Below, piece by piece: positions 1 through 10,535 of a DNA stretch of 64,000 bases. A program made the position numbers and the translations under genes. The first letter of the stretch is position 1. The number at the start of each line of letters is the position of its first letter. The notes beneath the pieces were generated by a model that did no database searches, had not been told where the DNA came from, and saw only the letters and a list, made by a program, of their open reading frames with translations. The stretch comes from Bacteroidota bacterium (GTDB lineage Bacteria > Bacteroidota > Bacteroidia > Chitinophagales > Chitinophagaceae): contig JADJZY010000034.1 of NCBI GenBank assembly GCA_016715505.1, positions 248,001-312,000 of the forward strand, in the 5' to 3' direction.

Positions 1-45
1 AACATTTACCGACCAACCTGATAAAAATTACGCAAATTCAATAGG

Positions 46-774
46 GTGGATTTAAGGGAAACAGCGCAACATATTGATCAGGGTAAACATTGGTATTATC
101 AAAGTAAAAAAATACCCTTACATCAGTATTTTTCAGCGCTTTCAAAAAATGGTATTCAAAACATCATTGACATAGGTGCGGGTACCGGTTTCTTTTCTAA
201 AGATCTGTTCCAATATTTCCCCAATCAGATTCATCAAATACAATGTGTGGACACGGGTTATGATGAACCTTATTGTATTGAACATTCCAATGCAAGCATC
301 AAGTATACAAATACTTTAAATGAATCTTTTGATCATTCGCTAGTTGTGCTCATGGATGTATTGGAACATATAGAAGATGAAGATGCCTTTCTAAAAAGTA
401 TTTTATCTAAAGAAAATGGACACAATTTTTTCTTTTTGACTGTTCCTGCCTTTCAGGTACTTTGGAGTGGGCATGATGATTATCTACTCCACTATCGGCG
501 TTACACCATTGCCAGTTTGAAAAAAGTATTAATCCGCAATGGTTTCAAAATCGACCGGATGTATTATATGTATGGGAGCCTATTCCCCTTGGTTTGGTTG
601 CGGAGAAAACTTTTCGCACAAAACAAAAACGTCCAACATTCTGATTTAAAACCATTGCCCAATTGGCTGAATTTTTTATTGTTGAAATATGCTTCCTTTG
701 AAAATCGTTTTGCGCGATTCAATCGATTATTTGGAATTACCTGTGTGGCTGAGGGCAAATTATCAATTATTTAG
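46..774 (+). CDS. class I SAM-dependent methyltransferase
   Basis: A 242-residue soluble protein with the SAM-binding motif I DIGAGTG at residues 42-48 and the post-motif LMDVLEHIEDED near residues 104-115, the usual Methyltransf_11/23 layout. The substrate cannot be read from the sequence. The N-terminal HWYYQSK stretch is typical of Bacteroidota methyltransferases that sit beside polysaccharide or lipid glycosyltransferases. The start is GTG at 46; an in-frame stop lies at 19-21, so the gene is complete here. It converges with, and overlaps by 8 bp, a GT2 glycosyltransferase on the other strand, which suggests a shared role in glycolipid or polysaccharide modification (inference). Confidence 0.85.
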   Translation: MDLRETAQHIDQGKHWYYQSKKIPLHQYFSALSKNGIQNIIDIGAGTGFFSKDLFQYFPNQIHQIQCVDTGYDEPYCIEHSNASIKYTNTLNESFDHSLVVLMDVLEHIEDEDAFLKSILSKENGHNFFFLTVPAFQVLWSGHDDYLLHYRRYTIASLKKVLIRNGFKIDRMYYMYGSLFPLVWLRRKLFAQNKNVQHSDLKPLPNWLNFLLLKYASFENRFARFNRLFGITCVAEGKLSII

Positions 775-1513
775 GACTATTCCTGTTGTTCTCTTTTTTC
801 ATCATGTGCTGAATCTGCAAAACTTCTTTGAACATTCGAAAACTATCCTTCCAAACCACCACCTTACTCCCTTCAACAGCCTGCCAATGCAGAGGCATTT
901 CTTTTACCTTCATTTGCATTTTTTTTGCCCGACATAAAACCTCCACATCATGTGCCCAACCCATGGTTTTAAGTTGGGTGAAAATTTCCTGGGCTAGTTT
1001 ATTCGGGTAAAGTTTAAATCCGCATTGGGTATCTTTAAAATGCAAACCGGTTATCCATCGAATGATGCGGTTAAACCAGTTTCCAATCCATTTCCTGAGT
1101 GGGAATTCGCGGATGATCGATTCTTTTAACTCCCTCGAACCAATTAAAATTTCATCCTGTTTAAATCCGGTATTTAAAACCCACCATCGGTTTAATTCTT
1201 CAGGCGAAGTAGACATATCCGCATCGAGTGTTAAAATAAAATCGCCTTTGCAATGAGGGATCCCTCTTTGAATTGCACCGCCTTTACCGGTATTCTGCTG
1301 AGTAATTATTTGTATCTGCCAGGAAGCTCCACATTGGTCTTTCCAATTTTCAAGTATGGGCAATGTATCATCCTTGCTTCCGTCATTCACTATCACTACT
1401 TCAAACGGTCCTTTCCATTCACGCTTAAATTGTGTTATTCCCTCTATCAATAAATGACAACGGGAAGACTCATTATAACAAGGAATGAGTAGAGAAATAA
1501 AAGGAAAAACCAT
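767..1513 (-). CDS. glycosyltransferase family 2, dolichyl-phosphate glucosyltransferase-like
   Basis: GT-A fold family 2 glycosyltransferase of about 248 residues. Visible motifs are LIPCYNES at the N terminus, the nucleotide-sugar contact VNDGSKDDT, the metal-binding DxD in LDADMST, and the C-terminal QCGFKLY and WAHDVEVL blocks characteristic of the ALG5/dolichyl-phosphate beta-glucosyltransferase branch. It probably moves a sugar from a nucleotide donor to a polyprenyl-phosphate carrier. The frame can be opened from a TTG at 1522, but the ATG at 1513 is the better start: a Bacteroidota -7 box (TACATTTG, 1527-1520 on this strand) would overlap the TTG. It ends convergent with the methyltransferase, overlapping by 8 bp. 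Confidence 0.85.
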   Translation of the reverse strand: MVFPFISLLIPCYNESSRCHLLIEGITQFKREWKGPFEVVIVNDGSKDDTLPILENWKDQCGASWQIQIITQQNTGKGGAIQRGIPHCKGDFILTLDADMSTSPEELNRWWVLNTGFKQDEILIGSRELKESIIREFPLRKWIGNWFNRIIRWITGLHFKDTQCGFKLYPNKLAQEIFTQLKTMGWAHDVEVLCRAKKMQMKVKEMPLHWQAVEGSKVVVWKDSFRMFKEVLQIQHMMKKENNRNSPK

Positions 1514-1519
1514 GAACGA

Positions 1520-1527
1520 CAAATGTA
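1520..1527 (-). promoter_or_regulatory. -7 promoter element of the GT2 gene
   Basis: TACATTTG on the minus strand matches the Bacteroidota -7 consensus TAnnTTTG. It ends 6 bases before the ATG at 1513, so the mRNA would have an extremely short leader. No clear -33 TTTG is seen, so this is a partial match. Confidence 0.4.
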
Positions 1528-1682
1528 GTATTTAAGCAATGAAAATGGAAGGATCGGATATTCGTAAAGGGTATTCAACTTTCGCGGAAATAAGGGCAAG
1601 TACCAGGAAGGGCCGCCTATTCTCTGAGGCCGAAAGCCCACTTTGTCAGACCGGCATTTTTTCCAAAAAAATATTTTTTAAG

Positions 1683-1759
1683 TTATACACAACGTTATAC
1701 AATGCGGTTTTATTGGGATATGCCAAAATCCACCTGAATATACACAAACTGTGAATAAA
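1683..1759. promoter_or_regulatory. cluster of DnaA-box-like sites upstream of the ribonucleotide reductase gene
   Basis: The 400-bp gap between the GT2 and nrdJ genes contains two perfect matches to the DnaA box TTATnCACA: TTATACACA at 1683-1691 (plus strand) and TTATTCACA at 1759-1751 (minus strand). There are also weaker ones (TTATACAAT at 1695-1703 and ATATACACA near 1737-1745). An A/T-rich tract lies just before them at 1657-1682. GTTATACA repeats directly with a 12-bp period. Either a DnaA-controlled promoter for nrdJ or a replication-origin-like region would fit. The G/C-richer stretch 1570-1655 has short GGGC/GCCC and GCCG/CGGC pairings that I cannot assign. Confidence 0.4.
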
Positions 1760-1925
1760 GAATACGTCGCCAAGCCGTGTCTGAAAATATCTTCGTACCA
1801 GAATCCGAAAGGGTTCGCTTTTTCTTTCACCACACGATTCAAACAAAGACCCATTCGCTTAATCCATTGAAAATCAGTGGCATGAAAGGAGAAACCGACC
1901 ACAAACCCAATAAAGTGCAACATAT

Positions 1926-4900
1926 ATGAGCAAAAAACACATCTCCCAAAGGCCTTCAATTTAGCCGATATTATACCAGCGATCAAAGCAACGTTTACGA
2001 TCAATTCACCTATGATTACCGTACTTCGGTCATTCGTAATCCAAATGGTGAAGTTGTATTTGAAATGAAAAATGTAGAAGTCCCTTCGCATTGGAGTCAG
2101 ATTGCAACTGATATCCTGGCACAGAAATATTTTCGTAAAGCGGGTGTTCCGCAGGCCGATGGTTCATTGGGAAGAGAAACCTCCATCAAACAAGTTGCAC
2201 ATCGTATGGCAGATTGCTGGAGACAGTGGGGTGAAAAGTACAACTACTTTAATAGTACAGAAGATGCTCAGGTATTTTATGATGAATTGGTCTATACCAT
2301 TTTAAATCAAAGTTGTGCGCCAAATTCCCCACAATGGTTTAATACCGGTTTACATTCTGCATATGGGATTACCGGTAAACCTCAGGGCCATTATTATGTG
2401 GATCCGGAGACGGGTGAATTGTGTAAATCTAAAAATGCGTATGAACGCCCTCAGCCTCATGCTTGCTTTATCCTGAGCGTAGATGATGACTTAGTGAATG
2501 AAGGAGGGATTATGGACCTCTGGGTTCGCGAAGCACGTATCTTTAAATACGGAAGCGGTGTTGGAACGAATTTTTCAAGCATACGCGGAGAAGGTGAAAA
2601 ATTAAGTGGTGGTGGAACATCCAGCGGCTTGATGAGTTTTCTGAAAATTGGTGATCGTGCTGCAGGTGCCATCAAAAGTGGCGGCACAACACGCCGGGCC
2701 GCCAAAATGGTTTGTTTAGATATGGACCATCCTGAAATTGAAAAATTCATCAGCTGGAAAGTTGAAGAAGAGAAAAAAGTAGCTGCGCTGATTGCAGCTG
2801 GATATAGTCATGATTATGAAGGAGAAGCTTATCGTACTGTAAGTGGACAAAATTCAAACAACTCCGTCAGGGTACCGAATGAATTTTTCCATGCCCTCAA
2901 AAATGGCGAAGATTGGGAAATGAAAGGCCGCAGTGATGGTAAAGTCATGAAAAAAGTACCTGCCAAAGATTTATGGGATCAGATTGCCTATGCCGCCTGG
3001 CGTTGTGCAGATCCGGGTACTCAATACGATACCACGATCAATGAATGGCATACCTGTCCGGAAGGTGGAAAAATTCGTGCATCAAACCCATGCTCCGAAT
3101 ATATGTTCCTGGATAATACTGCCTGTAATCTGGCATCCATGAACCTGCGCCGTTTTTATAACGAAGAAACCAATCAATTTGATGTTGCCGGTTACGAATA
3201 TGTCACCCGACTTTGGACTGTCGTATTGGAAGTCTCCGTTTTGATGGCTCAATTTCCATCCAAAGAAGTTGCACAATTGAGTTATGATTATAGAACACTT
3301 GGTTTGGGTTACGCCAACCTCGGTTCATTGCTAATGGTTCAGGGTATTCCTTATGATAGTGAACAAGCACGTGGCATTGCAGGTGCACTCACCGCTATTA
3401 TGACAGGTGTTTCTTATAAAACATCTGCAGAAATGGCCCAGCATCTTGGAACCTTTGCCCGTTATGAAGATAACAAAACACATATGTTGCGTGTCATGCG
3501 TAATCATCGTGCGGCAGCTTATGATGCTCAAGATGCATTTGACAATATCGAAATCAAACCACAAGGTATCAAAGCACAATATTGCCCGGATTATTTATTA
3601 AAAGCCGCGACCAAAGCCTGGGATGATGCCGTTCAGTTAGGCGAAAAATATGGTTATCGCAACGCGCAGGCAACCGTGATTGCTCCTACCGGCACCATCG
3701 GTTTGGTGATGGATTGCGACACCACCGGCGTTGAACCTGACTTTGCTTTGGTTAAATTTAAAAAATTAAGTGGTGGTGGATATTTCAAAATTATCAATCA
3801 AAGTATCCCAACCGCATTACATAATTTAGGATATTCCGAAAAAGAAAACGACGCCATTGTTAAATATGCCAAGGGACATGGCACTTTTGCCGGCGCTCCT
3901 TTCATCAATCATCAATCACTGAGTGAAAAAGGATTTATCGCCGATGAATTAAAAAAACTGGATCATTCCGTCGAAAGCGCGTTCGATATTGCCTTTGTAT
4001 TTAACCATTTCAATTTAGGCGAAGAGTGTTTGCAACGTATTGGTTTCAAACCGGAGCAATACATGAATCCAACTTTCAATTTACTGGAAGAATTAGGCTT
4101 CAAACCGGAAGAAATCGAAATGGCTAACGACTATGTTTGCGGTACCATGATGCTTGAAGGAGCCCCTTATCTGAAGGATGAACATTTGCCAGTATTTGAT
4201 TGTGCCAATAAATGTGGACGCAAAGGCGAAAGATATATTCACCACAGTGGACATATTCGTATGATGGGAGCAACACAACCTTTTATCAGTGGTGCAATTT
4301 CTAAAACGATTAATCTGCCTAATGAAGCCAATGTAGAAGATATTAAGGAATGTTATATGCTGAGTTGGGAATTAGGCCTCAAAGCAAATGCCTTATATCG
4401 CGATGGAAGTAAATTATCGCAACCACTCTCCAACAAAAGCGATAAAAAAGAAAGTACCAAAGAAGACGCTGCCCAAGCCATTGCTGATATCGCCGAAAAT
4501 GTGATGCATGATTTAGGCAAACTCACCATTGATGAATTGCTCGAAGAAGTTAACAAACGTGTTCAGGCTAGTCCGGATACCAAATTAAAACGTCAGCTTT
4601 CCAGAATTGTAGAACGAAAAACATTACCGGCAAAAAGACGTGGTTATACCATTAAGTCAAAAGTTGGCGGTCAGGCAGTATTTCTGAGAACCGGCGAATA
4701 CGGAGATGGAACTTTGGGCGAAATATTCATCGACATGAGTAAAGAAGGTGCAACGATGCGTAGTTTGTTAAATTGCTTCGCGATCGCCGTCAGCATTGGC
4801 CTTCAATATGGTGTGCCGCTCGAAGAATTCGTTGATAAATTTATTTTCACCCGATTCGAACCTGCAGGTATGGTGGATCATCCGAATATTAAAAACGCGA

Positions 4901-5265
4901 CCTCCATCGTCGATTATATTTTCCGTGCTTTAGGGTATGAATATTTGGGTCGTACGGAATTGGTTCACGTACAAACACCTATCGGCAATACCGGTCAGGA
5001 CGAATGGGATATTCCGGTGGAAGGTAAAGAAGAACTTTCTAACGTTCGTGTAACTGCATTATCAGCGCGCCCGGATACAAAACCGATGGTGACTGAAGTA
5101 GCTCCACAAAAAGTTTCAGTGGCGCAAATGAATGAAAGCGACAAGAAAAAACTCATGGGTTCAACATCTGATGCGCCTTTCTGTCGCAGCTGTGGAAATA
5201 TCACCATGCGTAACGGCACTTGCTATATGTGTCCGAATTGCGGAACTACTACAGGTTGTAGCTAA
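1926..5265 (+). CDS. nrdJ: adenosylcobalamin-dependent (class II) ribonucleotide reductase
   Basis: Reduces ribonucleotides to deoxyribonucleotides using adenosylcobalamin as radical source, without oxygen dependence. The family signature blocks are present: FKYGSGVGTNFSSIRG, the active-site region ASNPCSEYMFLDNTACNL, and APTGTIGLVMDCDTTG. A cysteine-rich C-terminal tail (CRSCGN, CYMCPNCGTTTGC) would re-reduce the active site. The uninterrupted coding frame runs from about 1930 with its first ATG at 2065, but the sequence before 2065 clearly encodes the usual N terminus (GLQFSRYYTSDQ, then DYRTSVIRN). The natural start is the ATG at 1926, which is out of frame by one because of an A6 run at 1932-1937; with A5 the protein is 1112 residues. 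This is most likely a sequencing indel. A terminator follows directly. Confidence 0.93.
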
Positions 5266-5285
5266 CTTATTCCTTAACAGTATTC

Positions 5286-5319
5286 AGGGTCGTTTCAAAA
5301 AAGAATCGACCCTTTTTTT
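5286..5319 (+). terminator. rho-independent terminator of nrdJ
   Basis: Stem AGGGTCG/CGACCCT around an A-rich loop, followed by seven T. It sits 20 bp after the nrdJ stop and before ridA, separating the two genes. Confidence 0.85.
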
Positions 5320-5348
5320 ATATCTTCACCTTTTGAAAATTTAAACAA

Positions 5349-5768
5349 ATGAGCGATATCATTTCCACCCAAAAAGCTCCTGCCCCTGTAGGTGCCTACC
5401 CCCATGCACGCAAAGCGGGACAATTACTTTTTCTTTCCGGCATTGGCCCCCGAAAACCAGGTACCGATGAAATCCCAGGATTAAAATTGGATAAATATGG
5501 AAACTATCTGGAATTTGATTTTGAAGCACAATGCCGCAGTGTTTTTGATAATGTCAGAATCGTATTAGAAGAAAGCGGTGGAAAGTGGGAACAGTTATTG
5601 GATGTGACTGTTTTTTTGGTCAATATGAAACGAGATTTCCAAACGTATAACAAATTATATGCTGAGTATTTCCAAACGGCACAGCCATGTAGAACAACCG
5701 TTGAAATTAACAGCCTGCCAAGCCCTATTGCCATCGAATTAAAATGCATTGCCTTATTGGATCAATAA
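5349..5768 (+). CDS. RidA/YjgF family enamine-imine deaminase (2-aminomuconate deaminase-like)
   Basis: A 139-residue single-domain RidA (YER057c/UK114) protein. Family features are APVGAYPHA near the N terminus, LLFLSGIGPR, the central LLDVTVFLVNM strand and the C-terminal substrate-binding block with CRTTVEINSLP, where the arginine contacts the imine carboxylate. Members hydrolyse reactive enamines or imines. The insert around GTDEIPGLKLDKYGN resembles the 2-aminomuconate deaminase subgroup of tryptophan/kynurenine catabolism, but no other gene of that pathway is nearby, so the specific reaction is inference. It is preceded by the nrdJ terminator and so is probably transcribed on its own. 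Its TAA stop overlaps the 4-bp duplication of the adjacent inverted-repeat element. Confidence 0.85.
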   Translation: MSDIISTQKAPAPVGAYPHARKAGQLLFLSGIGPRKPGTDEIPGLKLDKYGNYLEFDFEAQCRSVFDNVRIVLEESGGKWEQLLDVTVFLVNMKRDFQTYNKLYAEYFQTAQPCRTTVEINSLPSPIAIELKCIALLDQ

Positions 5769-5939
5769 ATAGGGGCTCCTGAATAACGCTCAAAATGAGT
5801 TGTGACAGTCATTCAAGGGAGAATTTATAACCATTGATGCATACTTTTAAGGCATATTGCCAAAAAGCGTTTACCTGAGATTCAGAATCTCTGACGCTCT
5901 TAAATCTGCATCTCCTGAGTTATTCAGTAACCCCTAAAT
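5767..5939. mobile_element. MITE-like element abutting the ridA stop codon
   Basis: A 165-bp segment (5771-5935) has terminal inverted repeats AGGGGCTCCTGAATAAC and its near-complement, GTTACTGAATAAC-type, reading AGGGG at both outer ends. It is flanked by AAAT at 5767-5770 and 5936-5939, as expected for a 4-bp target-site duplication. It encodes nothing. A strong internal hairpin lies at 5867-5897 (GAGATTC-a-GAATCTC with GCGT/ACGC outside). These are the hallmarks of a non-autonomous miniature transposon. The left AAAT overlaps the TAA stop of ridA, so insertion happened without changing the protein. Confidence 0.6.
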
Positions 5940-5945
5940 GGCTAC

Positions 5946-5978
5946 AAAAAAATGGGACTTTGAAGGTCCCATTTTTTT
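5946..5978. terminator. bidirectional terminator
   Basis: A-run, TGGGAC stem, 7-nt loop, GTCCCA, then seven T. It is symmetrical and placed between the convergent ridA and T9SS-protein genes, so it can serve both strands. Confidence 0.85.
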
Positions 5979-6023
5979 ATCATTCAATTGAAAGCTTCAG
6001 TCAAAGTTGATATCCATTTTCAA

Positions 6024-7190
6024 TTACATACCTGCTTTAATCAATTGTATTTGACCAATAGATTCTTGACCGGAATAGATGTTAAGCATAAAATTAGACG
6101 CCGGTAAATGATTCATTGGTATGGAAATAAGATTCATCCCTTCATTTAATTGCACCTTACGATTCAACATGATTTGCCCCTGCATATTCATCAAAAGGAG
6201 TTGAACCTGAGCGGCCTTTTGAGCAACCATTTCAATTTGTGCACTATTTACAACCGGATTAGGGAAACATCTTACTGATTGAATTGAACTACGCTCCAAA
6301 CGAATCACCTGAGAAACAATTGCTGCAGAACCATCGATATCCACCTGACGTAAACGGTAATAAGTGGTGCCTTGTTGGATCGCCGTATTTTCATAAACAT
6401 ATTCTAGCGACAAATCACTATTCCCTTCATGCGCCTTGCTATTCACACGGGCTACAGTTTGGAAATTCAAGCCATCTAAAGAACTTTCCAGTTCAAACCA
6501 TGCGTTATTTCTTTCTGAGAAAGTAGTCCAACTTAAAACATCCGCCAATGAGGTCGTATGCCCTTTAAATTGACTTAAACTAACCGGTAGCGTATTACTC
6601 AGAACCGGATTGCCATTCACACTATGACCGGCTTGGATAACCAAACCACTTGGAATGGTAGAAGTATTGACATAAGCACTGATACGTGACCTTGTTGTTG
6701 TAGCAGAAGTTGGCGTAAAACTCCATGCCAAATTAGGCGTAGATCCTGCCGTGAAAGAAACGGTATTGGTAATGCGTAAAGTAGCAATTCGAATACCCGG
6801 AGCTCCCGGTATCAAAAGTGCAGAGGTATTTGGAGATATTGAAGGAGTTGAAAATCGAAACTGAAGACTCGTTGCATTGATTTCACACAAATTAGGGACC
6901 TGCTGTGCTGCAGGCAAACTGGGATCTGCAGAGCCGGGCACAAAGGATCCGCTCAATGTTCCACCATTGGCAATTCCAGCATAGTTGAAATTAACCCCTG
7001 CTTCCAATTGTGCGAGATAAGCGGTATTGGTGCCTGTCCATTCAAGCCATATATCAAAATCCAATTCTGTATTGGATACTTGATTTACATTTTTGATGAC
7101 ACAGTTGTAGTTATTGGCCTGGGCCATGGCGCCTTGAACGCCAAAGAAAAGCGCAGCGAGAAATAGGATTGAATAGTAACGTTTTTTCAT
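6024..7190 (-). CDS. T9SS type A sorting domain-containing secreted protein
   Basis: A 388-residue protein with an N-terminal signal peptide (basic MKKRYY, hydrophobic core, cleavage after AMAQ). Its last ~80 residues form a type IX secretion sorting domain starting at RCFPNPVVNSAQI and ending in a short strand with Lys. The middle part has a cohesin/FN3-like beta-rich pattern and the Bacteroidota block WTTFSERNNAWFELESSLDG...YYRLRQVDIDG that commonly precedes the sorting domain. Predicted to cross the inner membrane by Sec and the outer membrane by the T9SS, ending on the surface or in the medium. Function beyond that is unknown. Monocistronic, with a bidirectional terminator after it. Confidence 0.85.
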   Translation of the reverse strand: MKKRYYSILFLAALFFGVQGAMAQANNYNCVIKNVNQVSNTELDFDIWLEWTGTNTAYLAQLEAGVNFNYAGIANGGTLSGSFVPGSADPSLPAAQQVPNLCEINATSLQFRFSTPSISPNTSALLIPGAPGIRIATLRITNTVSFTAGSTPNLAWSFTPTSATTTRSRISAYVNTSTIPSGLVIQAGHSVNGNPVLSNTLPVSLSQFKGHTTSLADVLSWTTFSERNNAWFELESSLDGLNFQTVARVNSKAHEGNSDLSLEYVYENTAIQQGTTYYRLRQVDIDGSAAIVSQVIRLERSSIQSVRCFPNPVVNSAQIEMVAQKAAQVQLLLMNMQGQIMLNRKVQLNEGMNLISIPMNHLPASNFMLNIYSGQESIGQIQLIKAGM

Positions 7191-7478
7191 TTTTAATATT
7201 TAAAAGTTTGTAAATACAGGTGTTTGAAGATCAAAATCAACGTAAAACAGACCCTCTCAGGCCATTTTCGGGATGTTTAAACAATTTCAGCCACAAAGTT
7301 ACTCGATTAATCCTTTTAAAAATCAAGCACTGGCACCAATGCGACCAAGCAAGAAAAACCATCGAAAGGATGTTTGAATGACAATCTTGTCCACAAACCA
7401 ATCTTTCGATTATTTTAACGCACAACAAACCCTTAACCTTTGATGCATTTTTCTATATTTGTCCCTTAATCAGAATGT
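7191..7478. promoter_or_regulatory. divergent intergenic region; -7 box of the DUF2723 operon at 7454-7461
   Basis: 288 bp between two divergently transcribed genes. TATATTTG at 7454-7461 is a perfect Bacteroidota -7 element 17 bp before the ATG at 7479. No -33 TTTG was found at 18-20 bp. Nothing else is recognisable; a 63-codon minus-strand frame here has no coding features. Confidence 0.5.
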
Positions 7479-10400
7479 ATGAGTTATAACAAAATCAATA
7501 ATATCATAGGATGGATCGTTGGCATCATTGCCACAACGGTGTATATGATGACCAAAGAAGCCACAGTCAGTTTCTGGGATTGTGGAGAATTTATCTCAGG
7601 AGCGGCTAAACTCGAGGTTGTGCATTCACCCGGTGCTCCCCTATTTTTAATGATTGGTCGGTTTTTTGTGATGTTGTTTGGGATCAAAAACGCTGCCTTG
7701 GCGGTAAATACCCTCTCAGCTGTTTCCAGTGGTGCTACCATTTTGTTTTTATTCTGGACCATCACCCACTTTGCCAAAAGGATATTGGTCAATACCAGGC
7801 AGAAATTGACCAAAGTAATTTAATCAAAATCATGGGTGCCGGTATTGTTGGCGCTCTGGCTTATACCTTTTCTGATACTTTCTGGTTTTCGGCTGTGGAA
7901 GGTGAAGTTTATGCGATGTCTTCCTTCTTAACTGCCCTCGTTTTCTGGGCAATTCTGAAATGGGAGGATAAACTTAGCAACGATAATGATACTTATGCCG
8001 ACCGTTGGGTCGTGTTTATTGCCTTTTTGATGGGCTTATCCATCGGGGTCCACTTACTCAACCTCTTAACCATCCCGGCCATCGTAATGGTTTATTACTT
8101 CAAAAAATATCCTTATAGCCGAATGGGAACGCTCTGGGCATTTTTAATTGGTTGTATCATCACCGAGCGGTACAATATGGCGTTATTCAGGCTGTACCGA
8201 TTATTGCCAAAGAAATGGACATCCTTTTTGTGAATAATTTTGGCTTGCCATTTAACAGTGGCGTCTTTTTCACGATTATCTTATTGGGTGTTGCTGCCTT
8301 TTTTATCCTGCGATTTGCCAAAAGTAAAGGTCATTATTTCCTTCACCTCGGAACCTTAAGCTTTGTATTTATCCTGATTGGTTACTCAACATTTTTTCAA
8401 ACCATTATCCGTTCCAATGCAGATGTGCCGATTGATATGACAAATCCGGACAATGCCATTACCTTAATCAAATACCTGCAACGCGAACAATATGGAAAGG
8501 TGCCTTTACTCACTGGTCCTGATTATAATTCCAAACCAAACGGCATGAAAGATGGTCATATGGAATACTGGAAAGGGCCTAAAAACTATGTTGAACTGGG
8601 TGAGAAAAAAGATGAGTATACCTATGAGTCGGGTGATGTTCGATTCTTCCCACGTATCTGGGACGGCAATGACCCTAGCCATGCCAGTTATTACCGCAAT
8701 TATTTAGGCTTGAGCGAAAGCGATGATCCAAGCAGCAGCGATAATATCAAATTTTTCCTGGGCTATCAGGTCAATCAAATGTGGTGGCGTTATTTCTGTT
8801 GGAACTATATTGGTCGTCAGAATGATTTCCAAAATATCATGGGTGAACCTCATACCGGAAATTGGGTTTCAGGGATCAAATTTTTAGATAAAAATCGTGT
8901 AGGTGATTTAGACAAAATGCCTGAAGGATTCCGAAACAATAGAGCCCGGAATGAATTGTACTTCCTGCCATTTATACTCGGACTCCTTGGATTGATTTTC
9001 CATTTCCAAAACGACAAACGCAATGCCTTCATTGTTACCTTACTCTTCTTCTTTACCGGTTTGGCCATTGTGATTTACTTAAATAACACTCCGCTTCAAC
9101 CTCGTGAAAGAGATTATGCTTATGCAGGAGCCACCTATGCCTTTGCGATTTGGATTGGCTTAGGGGTTATGATGGTGAGTGATTGGTTTAAGAAATTAAA
9201 ATTGGGCAATATGTCACCGGCCATTGCAACAGTGTTGTGTTTGTTGGCAGTGCCTGTTCTGATGGCCAGTAAGGAATGGGACGACCATGATCGCTCGCGA
9301 AAAACACTTGCCTTAGCCAGTGCAAAAAATTATCTGAATAGCTGTGAACCAAACGCCATTCTTTTTACCGAAGGAGATAATGACACATATCCGCTATGGT
9401 ATGCGCAGGAGGTAGAAGGAATTCGAACGGATGTTCGACTGATCAACATTAGTTTGCTAGGAATTGATTGGTATATCGACCAATTAAGTTATAAAGTGAA
9501 TGATGCCGCTCCGGTGCCCTTAATCTGGAAACCAGAACAATATCGCGGTGAAAAACGAAACTATATTCAATACCTGGATAACAAATCTATAGCTCAGGAC
9601 AAAGCCGTTAATCTGAAAGAAATTTTGGAATTTATTGGTAGTGATGCCGGTGGTGCAACCCTCCCAACCATGGATGGTAGCGTATCTAATTATTTCCCGA
9701 CTAAAAATTTCTTTATCCCGGTTGATAAAAACCTGATTGCACAAAACAAAGTACTTCCGGCTAACGACACATCTGCCATTGCCGATATTGTACAGTTTAC
9801 CCTGCCGAATAATGTGGCCTATAAAAATGATTTAGCTATTTTAAATATCCTTGCCGCCAACGCCTGGAAACGTCCGATTTATTTTGCCAACTCCATTGAT
9901 CCCGATCATTACGAAGGCTTGCAAGAGTATTTACAATTAGAAGGGCTAGCCTTTAAACTTGTTCCTGTTCGCACCCCCGGTTCCACACCCAATACACCAT
10001 TGCGTGTGAATACGGAAAAATGTATGGACCTCATCATGAACAAATTTGAATTTGGCAATGCGGATCAACAAGGAATCCATTATGATCAAACAAATCGCCG
10101 AATGTTAAATACCCCACGTATTCTTGCTGTTCAATTGGCAGACAATTTAGTGCGGTTAAATCGCAAGGCAGATGCCATTAAAGTGATTGAAAAAGTTTTA
10201 AAATCAATTTCAGAAAGTTCATATCCGGTCATGATTACACAAGAAGACCGTACCATGATTTTGATGGCCGATGCTGCAATCAAAGCAGGCAGCGCAGAAA
10301 TCTCCAAGAAAATCACTGACAAGTTATTAAAATTTGTCAAAGAAGATATTCAATACGTTGCCACCTTGAAAGCAGACCATAAAAGTTTCAAACAAGATGA

Positions 10401-10524
10401 TTTACAATTCAGTCTCACAGCCCTGAACTTTTTAGCCAATGAAGCTAAAATGAATGGCATGCCTGAATTAGCTGCCAGCTTGGAAAAAGAAGTACAGACT
10501 TTGGCTAAAGGCGTGATGTTTTAA
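7479..10524 (+). CDS. DUF2723 multi-pass membrane protein (GT117 / protein O-mannosyltransferase-like), frame broken twice
   Basis: Integral membrane protein of about 1015 residues once repaired. The N-terminal DUF2723 domain has the hallmark SFWDCGEFISGAAKLEVVHSPG, followed by several membrane spans, LQPRERDYAYAGA, and a soluble C-terminal part with EGDNDTYPLWYAQEVEGIRTDVRLINISLL. Relatives are annotated as family 117 glycosyltransferases related to GT-C O-mannosyltransferases; the acceptor here is unknown. The reading frame is interrupted near 7804-7806 (an AAA that should be AAAA, restoring LTKSNLIKIMGAG) and near 8164 (one G missing, restoring IITGAVQYGV). The apparent pieces are 7479-7823, 7832-8233 and 8152-10524. 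Both are single-base deletions, most likely sequencing error. First gene of a three-gene operon. Confidence 0.88.
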
Positions 10525-10535
10525 ATTCAAGAAAT

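Noticed and set aside
1523..1925. Cobalamin riboswitch before the B12-dependent reductase
   Set aside because: I looked for the B12-box core (AGCCAGGAGACCTGCC-like) on both strands and found none.
1646..2091. Minus-strand frames of 66 and 137 codons upstream of nrdJ
   Set aside because: Compositionally non-coding and overlapping the evident N-terminal nrdJ coding sequence and its promoter region.
7237..7428. Minus-strand frame of 63 codons
   Set aside because: No signal peptide, family motif or ribosome site; it lies in a divergent promoter region.
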